This document shows positions 17,401 through 26,101 of a stretch of 40,456 nucleotides of DNA, in pieces. Within the stretch, counting starts at the first letter, position 1; the number at the start of each line of letters is the position of its first letter. Both the position numbers and the translations under genes were made by a program. Origin of the DNA: Rhodothermia bacterium (GTDB taxonomy: Bacteria; Bacteroidota; Rhodothermia; Rhodothermales; UBA2364); contig JAFLBZ010000038.1 in the NCBI GenBank assembly GCA_017303715.1, positions 1 to 40,456 on the forward strand, written 5' to 3'. Below the pieces are notes generated by a model. It saw only the letters and a program-made list of their open reading frames with translations. It was not told the origin of the DNA and ran no database searches.

Positions 17401-18795
17401 TTATTGTTTTTTGGGTTGCAGGTCTGTCGCCTTAATGGCATACGTCCAGCGGGTTTTACCGTCACCGTCTATGGCTTTCAGGGTCAAGGTACGGTCTGTA
17501 CGTGGGCCAGAAAAGGCTAATAATCCAAAGTTATTTTCTTTAAGCAATGTATTTTCAACAACTTGTGTATCCAACTCTTTGGCAACAGGCTGCGAAATTC
17601 CGGCGGTAATGGAGGAAGAGGTAAAGTCGTATAAAGTATAAAGGCCGGCAAGTTCTTTCTTACGCAAGACCGTATGATGGCGATCTCCGGTTAAGAACAA
17701 GAGTCCACTTATTTTCCGGCGTACCAATTCGTCTAAGAAGGTGCGCCGCTCCATGCCATAGGTGGCAAAATTCTCAAAAATCGCAGCATCGTTCAGTATT
17801 TGCCCACCACTCATTACAATTTTGAACGTGGCATTGCTACTGGAGAGCGCATCGAGCAACCAATCTAACTGCGCCTTGCCAAACATGGTTTTACTCGTAC
17901 TGTCTGGGTGGCGATTGGGGCTCCGGTAATATCGGTTATCCAAGAGGAAAAAGTCGGCATCACCCCATGAAAATTGCTGAAAAACCCCCGGCGTTGCACG
18001 AAGTCCATAGGCAGGATTGATCCAATATTGCTTAAAGAGGTCTAAGGCAGTGTCTTTTAAGATGTAGCTCCGGTCTGCATCGTTTGGGCCGTAATCGTGG
18101 TCATCCCAAGTGGCATAGTGGTGGATGTTACCGAGAATGGGCTGGATTTCTTCTTGTTGCCGCCATGCGTTGTAGCGGTAGGCCATCATTTTGGGGCTGT
18201 CCCAGTCCACTTCACGAAAATACACATTGTCTCCTCCCCAAAGCATCAAGTCTGGTTGGGCTTGTGCAATGGCCTTATAAATCTTTTTATCACCCCCATA
18301 AGCACGTCCGGGGCGGTCATATGGGGGGTCATTGGTGTAGTCACAGGAGCCAAAGGCCACCGAAAATGCGGGCGGATCGGTTCGCCACTGCCAGAGAGGA
18401 TTGGTTTTGAAGGTGAGGGTCATCGGGCGCGGAACGACTTTGCCATCCACCAAAACTTCGTAGGTATAGGTGGTTCCGGGTTCCAAGTAGGATGCAAAGA
18501 GATGGGCAATAAATTCTTTCTCGGCTTGGGTTTTTACTGCGGGGGTGTTTTTTTTAGCCGTGGGTTGGTTTTGAGGCCAATACCGTACCTGAACCGTAGC
18601 TGCTTGTTTGGTTTGTACCCAAATGGCTACTTCCCGCATGGCGCTATATCCGAGCATCGGGCCTGCGGCAATGGGCTGCGTGGCGGTAGTTGGTGTGACC
18701 TTGGCGCGGGTTAGGGGTTGTGCATTCAGAAAGAGTGGGAGCAAAAGCACGCCAAGCCAAAAGCCCGTGTTCGAGATGAATGATTCTTTTTTCAT
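17401..18795 (-). CDS. PhoD-type alkaline phosphatase/phosphodiesterase
   Basis: 464-aa exported enzyme with a signal peptide (GFWLGVLLLPLFLNAQ). An N-terminal Fn3-like PhoD_N domain contains VQVRYWPQNQ and YTYEVLVDGK. The metallophosphatase core shows FSVAFGSCDYTN, LMLWGGDNVYFREVDW, the metal-binding ATWDDHDYGPND, and FLTGDRHHTVL with its His pair. PhoD enzymes hydrolyse phosphomonoesters/diesters using Fe3+/Ca2+, and the second Asp-rich motif fits this. The protein appears complete. Conditions of expression (for example Pho-box control) could not be read from the upstream DNA. Confidence 0.88.
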   Translation of the reverse strand: MKKESFISNTGFWLGVLLLPLFLNAQPLTRAKVTPTTATQPIAAGPMLGYSAMREVAIWVQTKQAATVQVRYWPQNQPTAKKNTPAVKTQAEKEFIAHLFASYLEPGTTYTYEVLVDGKVVPRPMTLTFKTNPLWQWRTDPPAFSVAFGSCDYTNDPPYDRPGRAYGGDKKIYKAIAQAQPDLMLWGGDNVYFREVDWDSPKMMAYRYNAWRQQEEIQPILGNIHHYATWDDHDYGPNDADRSYILKDTALDLFKQYWINPAYGLRATPGVFQQFSWGDADFFLLDNRYYRSPNRHPDSTSKTMFGKAQLDWLLDALSSSNATFKIVMSGGQILNDAAIFENFATYGMERRTFLDELVRRKISGLLFLTGDRHHTVLRKKELAGLYTLYDFTSSSITAGISQPVAKELDTQVVENTLLKENNFGLLAFSGPRTDRTLTLKAIDGDGKTRWTYAIKATDLQPKKQ

Positions 18796-19448
18796 GTGTA
18801 TTTAAGGTTAAACGATGTCGTTAATTGGTATTGGTGGGGTAGGCTCACAATCTAACACACCTTGCGCCATATCCCAAAATAATCTTACCTTCGAAAAAGG
18901 CCATGTATCCGTTGTGTCTTTTTAGACCATTCATTTTTTTAGACCATTCATTGTAGTACCCAAATCACGATTGTACCAAACCACTTACGCAATGTAGCTT
19001 ATAAGATTTAATCATTAGAGTTATTAAAGGAATTCGGTTCTGAAATTTGTGGTTAGATTGTAAATACGTTCGCTTCGGCTAAGCTCGGAAAGCTCATAGA
19101 AAGATGCCGCCCAGTTGAGGCTGGGTGCTGCGTTGTGGAATGGTTTTCTATTAAAATGCCATACGATGGGGCTATGTGTGGTATCTTCATCTTGGTAGCT
19201 TGATCGTCCCATAGCTTGATTAACCCATAATGCACATTGGAGGTACAAAAGAAGGCCATTGGTTATAGGGGCGGGTTCGCAGTAACCTTTTGAGGCGCTC
19301 TTGGCCCACAAACCCCAATTTGTGCCCGTCAATCGTCGAATTATCCCAAAGTTTTCTCACAATTCGCAACCCTTTCGCACAACTAAGGCAAAAAGGTGGG
19401 CTATTTTATAGGGCTTAATTCGTTTGTGCCCACAGAAGCAAAAATGTT
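18796..19448. other. Intergenic region with a short direct repeat
   Basis: About 650 bp without a supportable gene. A 17-bp-spaced direct repeat of TTTAGACCATTCATT occurs at about 18921-18935 and 18938-18952. Open frames on the minus strand at 19024-19332 include the phrase FYELSELSRSERIYNL, which looks protein-like and may be a relic, but no start, RBS or family could be recognised. Confidence 0.45.
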
Positions 19449-19868
19449 ATGTATAATTTTAATGAAGCCAGTGCTTACCCCCATCCGGAGGAGTTTAAGG
19501 TCATGCGACCAGAATATACCGAGTTGGAAGATGAAGGACTTTGGCTCGCGGTCATTAACATCAGTCCGTTCCGTGTTTCGGGCCGGAGTTTAACAAAAGC
19601 CGGATCTCGACGTGCGGCACTCTACGAAGCTGAAAAAACGTATCGTTCATATCATCCCTCATACGCTGTGCAAAATCCATACCCCGAAGAGTTTGTTGAT
19701 ACCGAGGGCAAGCCTTGGAAACGACTCCCCGCTAATTTACGCCAGAAATATCAGGCAGATTACGAGTTTACCCTCGAAGACGGTGATACCGACTATGCGA
19801 GCATCGAAGATATGCTTGCCTGGGACGTCCGGTATCAGGAAGAAGACCAGAATAGCAACGACGATTAG
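19449..19868 (+). CDS. Conserved-looking hypothetical protein upstream of pfkA
   Basis: 139-aa soluble, acidic protein of unrecognised family. It starts MYNFNEASAYPHPEEF and contains WLAVINISPFRVSGRSLTKA followed by a basic AGSRRAALYEAEKTYRS helix. It is rich in Tyr and Pro and ends in an acidic tail (WDVRYQEEDQNSNDD). No signal peptide or membrane segment is present. It lies 65 bp upstream of pfkA on the same strand, so they are probably co-transcribed. Codon use looks like that of neighbouring housekeeping genes, which argues for a real gene. Confidence 0.65.
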   Translation: MYNFNEASAYPHPEEFKVMRPEYTELEDEGLWLAVINISPFRVSGRSLTKAGSRRAALYEAEKTYRSYHPSYAVQNPYPEEFVDTEGKPWKRLPANLRQKYQADYEFTLEDGDTDYASIEDMLAWDVRYQEEDQNSNDD

Positions 19869-19933
19869 GCTGCGGTTCTGAACATCACTTCCGATCCGTT
19901 TTTCTTCTGTTTGTCATTCACCCCTACCGCATT

Positions 19934-20917
19934 ATGGAAGGAATTCAACGAATTGGTGTTTATACCAGTGGTGGCGATGCCCCTGGTATGAATGCTTGTG
20001 TACGTGCAGTAGTCCGTACAGCCTATGCCCACGACATCGAAGTGGTTGGGATTCGTCGTGGTTACGAAGGTATGATAGATTCAGACTTCGTTGAAATGAC
20101 ACCACGTTCGGTCTCTAATATCCTGCAAAAAGGCGGAACCGTCCTTAAAAGCGCACGTTCGGATCGTTTCCGGACGCCCGAAGGCCGTGCCGTTGCTGCT
20201 GAAAACCTTACTGAGATGGGCATCAATGCACTTGTGGCCATTGGTGGGGATGGCTCCATGCGTGGCGCTACCTTGCTTAATCAAGAACATGGCATTTCCG
20301 TAGTCGGTTGCCCCGGAACCATAGACAATGATCTTTATGGGACGGATGAAACCATCGGATATGATACGGCCATGAATACGGCCATCGAAAACATTGACCG
20401 GATCCGAGATACCGCAGATGCCCACAATCGTTTGTTTTTGATCGAAGTAATGGGCCGCGATGCGGGATTTATCGCCCTAAATTGTGGTATTGGGGGGGGG
20501 GCGGAATTGGTGCTCATTCCGGAAAACCAAAGCGATCTCAAGGAAGTCAAAAAACAAATCTTCGGCTTGATGTCTTCTCATGCGCGGTCTTCCATTGTGG
20601 TCGTCGCAGAAGGCGATCAGTTGGGAGGCGCCCAACGAATTGCAGACGCCTTGAAGAATGATCCCAAATTCGACTTTATAGACCTGCGCGTTTGTATTCT
20701 GGGACATACGCAGCGCGGCGGATCGCCCACCGCACGAGATCGGGTATTGGCCAGCCGATTTGGTGTGGCCGCCGTCGAAGCCCTCATCGAAGGTCATACC
20801 AATGTAATGGTGGGACTTATTGGGGGAGAAATCAAAATGACACCGATGAAAAACGTATGGAGTCGCTCCAAATCCATTGATTACGAACTGATCAACCTCA
20901 CCAAAATGTTGAGTTGA
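19934..20917 (+). CDS. pfkA: ATP-dependent 6-phosphofructokinase
   Basis: Glycolytic enzyme converting fructose 6-phosphate to fructose 1,6-bisphosphate. It has 327 aa, close to the typical bacterial PfkA. Motifs: GVYTSGGDAPGMNACVR (ATP site), GGDGS (residues 104-108, the Gly-type signature of ATP rather than PPi users), CPGTIDNDLYGTDETIGYDTA (catalytic Asp) and VEVMGR-like IEVMGRDAGFIAL for sugar binding. LGHTQRGGSPTARDR follows later. A run of ten G residues (20492-20501) encodes part of GIGGGAEL. The gene is followed by an intrinsic terminator. Confidence 0.96.
   Translation: MEGIQRIGVYTSGGDAPGMNACVRAVVRTAYAHDIEVVGIRRGYEGMIDSDFVEMTPRSVSNILQKGGTVLKSARSDRFRTPEGRAVAAENLTEMGINALVAIGGDGSMRGATLLNQEHGISVVGCPGTIDNDLYGTDETIGYDTAMNTAIENIDRIRDTADAHNRLFLIEVMGRDAGFIALNCGIGGGAELVLIPENQSDLKEVKKQIFGLMSSHARSSIVVVAEGDQLGGAQRIADALKNDPKFDFIDLRVCILGHTQRGGSPTARDRVLASRFGVAAVEALIEGHTNVMVGLIGGEIKMTPMKNVWSRSKSIDYELINLTKMLS
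20492..20501 (+). repeat. G10 homopolymer inside pfkA
   Basis: Ten consecutive G bases encode Gly-Gly-Gly plus the first base of Ala in GIGGGAELVLIPE. The frame is intact at this length. Homopolymers this long are prone to slippage and to sequencing error. Confidence 0.95.
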
Positions 20918-20923
20918 CCCGTT

Positions 20924-20953
20924 AGGCAGTCCCAAAATGAGGCTGCCTTTTTT
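20924..20953 (+). terminator. Intrinsic terminator after pfkA
   Basis: AGGCAG (20924-20929) pairs with CTGCCT (20943-20948), followed by a T6 tract. It lies directly after the pfkA stop and separates pfkA from the methyltransferase gene. Confidence 0.8.
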
Positions 20954-20971
20954 GGTACTGTACAAAACCCT

Positions 20972-21652
20972 TTGCGCTTGCTTTCCGCTTTAAAAACTTT
21001 ATTCCTGCATCCAATGCCCGGCGGCCTCAAAGGTCGGGCAGAGTTGCTCTATTGGCTGTTTCAGGAAAAACGGCAAGGTGGTTTAGGAAACCAGCACTAT
21101 GCGTATTTTTTTACCACACATTTTGGACTTTCCCGCCAAGACTATGTCAATAAGCGCGTGTTGGACATCGGATGTGGGCCTCGTGGCTCTTTGGAGTGGG
21201 CCAATGAAGCCCGTGAGCGGGTTGGCTTAGACCCACTCGCCGAGGCATACCGCCTTTTGGGCGTGGATAAACACCAGATGCAGTATGTGGCCACAGGTGC
21301 TGAACAGATCCCCTTCCCCGATCAGTATTTCGACATCATCTCTTCGTTTAATTCCTTAGACCATGTAGCCGACCTCCCTGCCGCCATCGCCGAGATCAAA
21401 CGGGTCTTAGCCCCAAATGGCTTCTTCTTGCTCATTACCGATGTAGGACATAAACCCACCATCACCGAGCCTTGGGCTTTTGGTTTTGAAATCGAGAATG
21501 CCTTTAGGCCCGATTTTACGCCGATTCGCGTGCAAAAATTTGAAAAAAGCCAAACGGCGGCTATCTACGCAAGCATCCGCAACGCAATTCCATACGACGA
21601 AAACAATCTTAGTCCGCGCTATGGCGTTCTATCGGTGCTATTCCGCAAGTGA
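20972..21652 (+). CDS. Class I SAM-dependent methyltransferase
   Basis: About 226 aa if started at TTG 20972; an ATG at 21014 (MPGGLKGRAELLYW) is the alternative and perhaps true start. The Methyltransf_11-type fold is shown by motif I VLDIGCGPRGSLEWA and acidic GLDPLAEAYR. IPFPDQYFDIISSFNSLDHV forms the motif II/III strand and helix, followed by LAPNGFFLLITDVG. This resembles small-molecule or sugar/lipid methyltransferases, and the substrate cannot be assigned. It follows the pfkA terminator and precedes the DUF4159 gene on the same strand. Confidence 0.85.
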   Translation: MRLLSALKTLFLHPMPGGLKGRAELLYWLFQEKRQGGLGNQHYAYFFTTHFGLSRQDYVNKRVLDIGCGPRGSLEWANEARERVGLDPLAEAYRLLGVDKHQMQYVATGAEQIPFPDQYFDIISSFNSLDHVADLPAAIAEIKRVLAPNGFFLLITDVGHKPTITEPWAFGFEIENAFRPDFTPIRVQKFEKSQTAAIYASIRNAIPYDENNLSPRYGVLSVLFRK

Positions 21653-21779
21653 TTTGGCGAACTTTCCGAACGGCTTGACGTTCCATCGTTGACATTCCGT
21701 TCTAATAAACGTGCAGAACGGCCTGCTCCGCCGTATTTACCGTGCATCAATCTCAAAGCCTTTAACGCAGCATATGGTG

Positions 21780-22451
21780 ATGAAAAAATCTGTTGTTCGA
21801 TCTCTATGGATTGGTTTGTGTCTTATCGGATTTTTTGACGCAACGATGGCGCAAACGTATGCCATCCGAGTTGCTAAATTAAAATATGACGGCGGAGGAG
21901 ATTGGTACGGCAACGAGACTTCCCTTCCTTTGTTGCTACGCTTTGTCCGCGAGCAAACTCTTTTGGATGTCGCGCCAAAAGAAGACGTTGTGGACTTGGA
22001 CAGCGACAAAATCTTTTTATACCCTTATGTGTATGCCACCGGACATGGCAATATTTCTTTTTCCGCACGACAAGTGGAGCGATTACGTCGTTATTTAGAA
22101 AATGGTGGTTTTTTCCATGCCGATGACAATTATGGCATGATGCAGCACATCAAACGCGAGATGAAAAAGGTTTTTCCAGATCAAGATTGGGTGGAATTGC
22201 CCCATTCTCACCCCATTTTCAAAACCCAGTACACCTTTGGAGCGGGTCTTCCTAAAATTCACGAACACGACGGAAAGCCACCTCAAGCCTTTGGCCTCTT
22301 TCATGATGGGCGTTTGGTCTTTCTTTTTACCTATGAAAGTGATTTAGGAGATGGTTGGGAGGCACCAGAAGTCCATAACGACCCGCCCGAAAAACGTTTG
22401 GCCGCTTTACAAATGGGGGCAAATATCCTTGCCTATATCTTAACACACTAG
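21780..22451 (+). CDS. DUF4159 domain exported protein
   Basis: About 223-aa protein with a signal peptide (MKKSVVRSLWIGLCLIGFF, then cleavage near ATMAQ). The DUF4159 domain is recognised from IRVAKLKYDGGGDWYGN, FLYPYVYATGHGNISFS, LRRYLENGGFFHADDNYG and the His-containing LPHSHPIFKTQY. The fold resembles glutamine-amidotransferase-like/ThuA proteins that often accompany MoxR-type gene clusters, but the biochemical role is unknown. The frame is open from 21711. Adjacent ATGs at 21774 and 21780 are both possible, and 21780 fits the signal peptide best. Confidence 0.88.
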   Translation: MKKSVVRSLWIGLCLIGFFDATMAQTYAIRVAKLKYDGGGDWYGNETSLPLLLRFVREQTLLDVAPKEDVVDLDSDKIFLYPYVYATGHGNISFSARQVERLRRYLENGGFFHADDNYGMMQHIKREMKKVFPDQDWVELPHSHPIFKTQYTFGAGLPKIHEHDGKPPQAFGLFHDGRLVFLFTYESDLGDGWEAPEVHNDPPEKRLAALQMGANILAYILTH

Positions 22452-22482
22452 GCACTACTTTTTCGCTTTTGTCATTCTTTTT

Positions 22483-22990
22483 GGATACGGATTTCTACGA
22501 TGATACCACCCCTACGGGGCTGGGTTGAGATTGGTCATGGCTAAAGCCGAAAGTGGTGACCGTTGCAGAAAACCCCACGCTGAAGCATGGGGTTAATGTG
22601 ATGCCGGAGAGCATATGGCAACGTCGCTCGTCTGAATGGAGATGTAAAGCAAGCAAAAACAAAGCCCAATGCTACATTAAACCGTCCTTCAGGGCGGAGA
22701 TATGAACAACCAAAAGCAATAGCTTGCCAGAGACGAGAAGTAAAGCGATTAACTCCGTCCTTTAGGGGGAAGGCATCAAGCAAGAACTTACGCATAATGC
22801 GATATTAACTCCGTCCTTTAGGGCGGAGTAGTAGGCTCCGGAATAGCATTGGGCTTTAGCCCTGAACGATCATCTAGCGTGAATGCCGTGCGTTGGGAAC
22901 GGATTTCTACGATGATACCACCCCGATGGGGCTGCGTCGTGCGTTTGTAAGGACGGATAAGCCATTGGCTCTATCCCCGAACGACTACAC
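22483..22990. repeat. Hairpin repeat cluster 1 (divergent copy of the A-B-C-D family)
   Basis: Order: a divergent A unit (TTTCTACGATGATACCACCC), a B unit with GGCTAAAGCC and the CCCCACGCTGAAGCATGGGG hairpin, three C-type palindromes (near 22682, 22745 and 22809), a D unit with GGGCTTTAGCCC and a second divergent A unit near 22905. A units here read ATGATACC where other clusters read GAAGATGCC, and they are not tandemly expanded. The cluster is older or from a sister subfamily. No gene is supported inside it. Confidence 0.85.
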
Positions 22991-23278
22991 CGCGTAAGTG
23001 AGAAAACTGGCTTTCGACAGGCACAAGCACCGTTCGTGGACTTCTGGCTACGCTAAGTCACCGATCGAATTGTATGGAGCAAGAGAAAACGTGCGGTGGA
23101 TTTTTAAGTCGTATGCTAAAAAACGACTTTCCCCCGCCATTAGGGATGACGAGGGAAGCCGTGCAAGCAATGAGTTGGAAAAAAAGTTTACTCCCAATAG
23201 GGAGGGTCTTTCTACAAAATGACGTACTTTTTGGTTCCATGAATACGTCCAAAGTACCCATCTTTCAGAGAAACGGGG
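22991..23278. other. Spacer after repeat cluster 1
   Basis: Non-coding stretch between the repeat cluster and the convergent kinase gene end. Short open frames exist but none has recognisable content, an RBS or composition like a gene. Confidence 0.4.
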
Positions 23279-25261
23279 TTAAAAATCAAATACTTTGCCC
23301 GGGGCATTGTTGTCGGGTGGTGTTTCCTCTTGCTGCAAGGCATCTTCCTGTTGTTCCAGCATACTTCCGCGCTCGTAGGTTACCACAAAACGATCGCCCC
23401 GCCAATTCAGGGTAAACCGTTTTTTTTGTCGAAAACTACGCCGTACCCCATCCGTCACATTATCCCCCGAAAAAGCCAAATCAAACAAGACTTTATAGCG
23501 GTTCAGTCCGGTAGAAGCTTCCACTTCTATTGGCGAAGCCACCTCATAGGAGGCATTGATATATTGGTTAAGTTCATCGGCCAATATCGTTTTAATGTCC
23601 TCCCGTTTTAGTGTGCCTTTGCCCAGATAGTCCACCGTATCATCATATAAATTATAGATTTGGGAAGAATCCCCACTATTCAAGACATCCGTATATTGTT
23701 CCGCAAAGGTGCGTGCTCGTTGTGTCATGGTATTCAGCCCTTGGCGTGCTTTCCTCAGCCGCTCGGCCACTTCGGGAGAGTCCGGAATGGTTTGTTGCGC
23801 CTTTTCATAAGACTCAATCGCCTTGGCAAACCAAGCTTCACCGCTTTGGTCATCGCCCTCACTAAGGGCAGTTTGATAGGTACTCAACATCTTGATGCGT
23901 TCTCTAACATAGGGCGTATCTTGTTTTTCGAGTGCTGCTTCAAAACTCCTAAGCGCATTTGCATAGTTTTTATTCGCTAAATACGTATCACCCTCTTTTT
24001 TATATTCCTCGTAGAGTTTTTCCGGCGTAGCCACAATATTTGGCAAAACGTATTCATAGGCCACATAGCCCATTCCGCCAAACACCAGAATCATCAATAC
24101 CGGAATCCACCAACGGAAACCTTTCGACTCTGGCTCGATCACTGTAGCCCGTTTTGGCGTTGGCGTACCTACTGGCGTTACGGGGCGAGTGGCCCCAACC
24201 GGTGTTGTAACAGGCCGGGTTGCGCCGATGGGTTGCGAAGTGGGGGGCGTAATTGGTCGAGTGATGTTTGGATCATACATCCCCGAAAACGAGTTTGCTT
24301 CAACGGATTTTGTGACTTGGGGTGCGCCAGCAAGATTGGCTTGCCCAGCGGGTACAATAGGCTCGCCCAGCAAAGCATCTTGAAAAAGAGCCGCATCTTG
24401 GAAGCGGTCTCTTGGATGAATGGCCATCCCGCGTGTGAGAATCGCCGCAAAACGTTCGGACAGGCCAAAAGCGCGTGGCGGCTGCAATTCGTCTTGCATC
24501 ATCCGGTCAGTGGCGGGAGGTGGTTGCGTACCCGTACACGCATGGTACATGGTAGCTGCTGCACCGTAAACATCCGTCCACGGCCCCAAATCGCCCTTAC
24601 TTTGATATTGCTCATAAGGTGCATATCCGGGCGTAACAATCATCGAAATGCTTTTGCTACGCTCGCCAATAGCAAAACGCGCCGCACCAAAGTCCAATAG
24701 AATGGGCCGGACGTTGCCCGTATCCAATTTGGCCAAATAGATGTTTGCAGGCTTGATGTCTCGGTGCAAGATGCCTTTTCGGTGTGCCTCCCTTAGTCCA
24801 TCGAGGAGCGGGATAAACAAATTGGTGACCAACTCTTCCGGCAAGCGCCCGCCACGTACCGCCATGAACTCCTCCAAGGTATGCCCTTCGTAGTAATCCA
24901 TGATAAAATAGGCCGTTCCATTGGCCTCGAAAAAATCCCGTACCCGCACGATGTTATAGTGCCCCAACTGCGCCAACGTCCGAGCCTCATTCAAAAATCG
25001 GTCTAATCCAAAGCGAAATTCCTCCGGTCGGTTTGGATGGAGCATGTGCTGATCTGGGTCTCGAACGGCCATACCAGCGGGTAAAAACTCCTTAATCGCA
25101 ACGGGAATGTGCAACACCTCGTCCCAAGCCAAGTACGTGATGCTAAAGCCACCCACTCCCAAAACCATCCCGACAGTGTATTTCCCGTTCAGGAGGGTTG
25201 CGAGCGGCAAAGCTGCGGGATAGCGGCTGGAGGATTCTTGTAAAACGTGCTGTTTTTCCAT
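23279..25261 (-). CDS. Transmembrane serine/threonine protein kinase
   Basis: 660-aa Hanks-type kinase. Catalytic domain about residues 27-295: Gly-loop GVGGFSITYLA, Lys57 in VAIKEFL, HRDIKPANI (166-174), LLDFGAARF and the APE-like GYAPYEQY. A Pro/Thr-rich linker (about 330-375) repeats GATRPVT. One membrane helix (about 384-404) leads to an exported region with TPR-like helices (EEYKKEGDTYLANKNYANAL) and a C-terminal NTF2-like stretch (ADELNQYINASYEV ... FVVTYERG). This design suggests sensing outside the cytoplasm and phosphorylation inside. Ligand and targets are unknown. No cognate phosphatase is adjacent. Confidence 0.9.
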   Translation of the reverse strand: MEKQHVLQESSSRYPAALPLATLLNGKYTVGMVLGVGGFSITYLAWDEVLHIPVAIKEFLPAGMAVRDPDQHMLHPNRPEEFRFGLDRFLNEARTLAQLGHYNIVRVRDFFEANGTAYFIMDYYEGHTLEEFMAVRGGRLPEELVTNLFIPLLDGLREAHRKGILHRDIKPANIYLAKLDTGNVRPILLDFGAARFAIGERSKSISMIVTPGYAPYEQYQSKGDLGPWTDVYGAAATMYHACTGTQPPPATDRMMQDELQPPRAFGLSERFAAILTRGMAIHPRDRFQDAALFQDALLGEPIVPAGQANLAGAPQVTKSVEANSFSGMYDPNITRPITPPTSQPIGATRPVTTPVGATRPVTPVGTPTPKRATVIEPESKGFRWWIPVLMILVFGGMGYVAYEYVLPNIVATPEKLYEEYKKEGDTYLANKNYANALRSFEAALEKQDTPYVRERIKMLSTYQTALSEGDDQSGEAWFAKAIESYEKAQQTIPDSPEVAERLRKARQGLNTMTQRARTFAEQYTDVLNSGDSSQIYNLYDDTVDYLGKGTLKREDIKTILADELNQYINASYEVASPIEVEASTGLNRYKVLFDLAFSGDNVTDGVRRSFRQKKRFTLNWRGDRFVVTYERGSMLEQQEDALQQEETPPDNNAPGKVFDF

Positions 25262-25545
25262 AACAGGCCCTTATTTAAGTGCAAGGCGTATCGTGTGGTC
25301 GTTAAAATAGGTCTAAATTCTTGTTCATGAACGAGCAAGCACCGCTGAAAGTTGCGGAGGAGACCGCTTCCTAATAAACTACGCTGTATTCAGCGTGCAA
25401 TCTATGGGGTTTCCCCAAAGAATGTCTGCGGGCTTTTATGATAACGCCTGCTAAATTTAACGCATGGTGTCAAAAAACCCTTTTCTTTGTGTTGAAAATT
25501 TAGTACCTTTATTCTTAACACTGTTAATTTACTACAAAAGTTATT
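25262..25545. promoter_or_regulatory. Divergent regulatory region, kinase/SCP2 genes
   Basis: It contains a perfect 10-bp palindrome GTTCATGAAC (25323-25332), a small hairpin CGCT/AGCG (25382-25396) and TACCTTTA (25504-25511), a near-match to the Bacteroidota -7 element placed 34 bp before the SCP2 start. A TTTG lies only 14 bp upstream of it, shorter than the usual -33/-7 spacing. Confidence 0.45.
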
Positions 25546-25881
25546 ATGGCACGCAAATTTGACAACATCCAAGACGTGGTCGCCTCCATGCCCAAGAGTT
25601 TTCGGGCAGACAAAGCCGAAGGCATCGAAGCGGTTATCCAAATTCATTACACGGGTGACGGCGGTGGCGACTGGTGGTTAGACATCAAAGACCAGACGGT
25701 AAGCGTAAACGATGGCACGCACGAATCGCCCGCCCTGACGATGACCTGCGCCTCGGAAGACTGGCTAAAATTGGTAAACAAAGAAGCCAATCCAATGGCC
25801 ATGATTATGCAGCGCAAACTCCAATTTTCCGGCTCTATGCCCATGGCCATGAAGTTTGCGGCAATGTTTGGACTGGCTTAA
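25546..25881 (+). CDS. SCP2 sterol-binding domain protein
   Basis: 111-aa stand-alone SCP2-like lipid-binding domain. Typical pattern: a helix (IQDVVASMPKSFRADKA), strands around VIQIHYTGDGGGDWWLDIKDQ, the SPALTMTCASEDWLKLVNKE segment and the closing helix LQFSGSMPMAMKFAAMF with conserved Gly-Ser-Met. Family members bind fatty acids or other lipids; the bacterial role is unclear. Monocistronic with its own terminator and probable promoter. Confidence 0.9.
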   Translation: MARKFDNIQDVVASMPKSFRADKAEGIEAVIQIHYTGDGGGDWWLDIKDQTVSVNDGTHESPALTMTCASEDWLKLVNKEANPMAMIMQRKLQFSGSMPMAMKFAAMFGLA

Positions 25882-25905
25882 AGCCACCACATAAAGAAGC
25901 CGAAC

Positions 25906-25939
25906 GCCCTTTTTCCGTATTGGAATGAGGGCTTTTTTT
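25906..25939 (+). terminator. Intrinsic terminator after SCP2 gene
   Basis: GCCCT (25906-25910) pairs with AGGGC (25928-25932), with an inner TTCC/GGAA pairing, followed by seven T residues. Confidence 0.75.
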
Positions 25940-26101
25940 GTTTAGTCAAGCGACACCTCCTCCCAAATCGCGTGAACAATCGCCGGAAAAGGAACATCGC
26001 AAAGCCGAAGGCGTTTTTTTGTGCTTAAAAAATGCGTAAGTTGCAAAGTTTTTTTGTGCCCCTCATAGTGGCTACGTGGCTGTTTTCTATACCCTATTGA
26101 T

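Noticed and set aside
19024-19332. 102-codon minus-strand frame (FYELSELSRSERIYNL)
   Set aside because: Protein-like phrase, but no recognised family, no RBS and an overlapping frame of similar quality. Left as a possible relic.
19934-20917. PPi-dependent phosphofructokinase
   Set aside because: The GGDGS motif carries Gly at the specificity position, as in ATP-dependent enzymes, and length fits PfkA.
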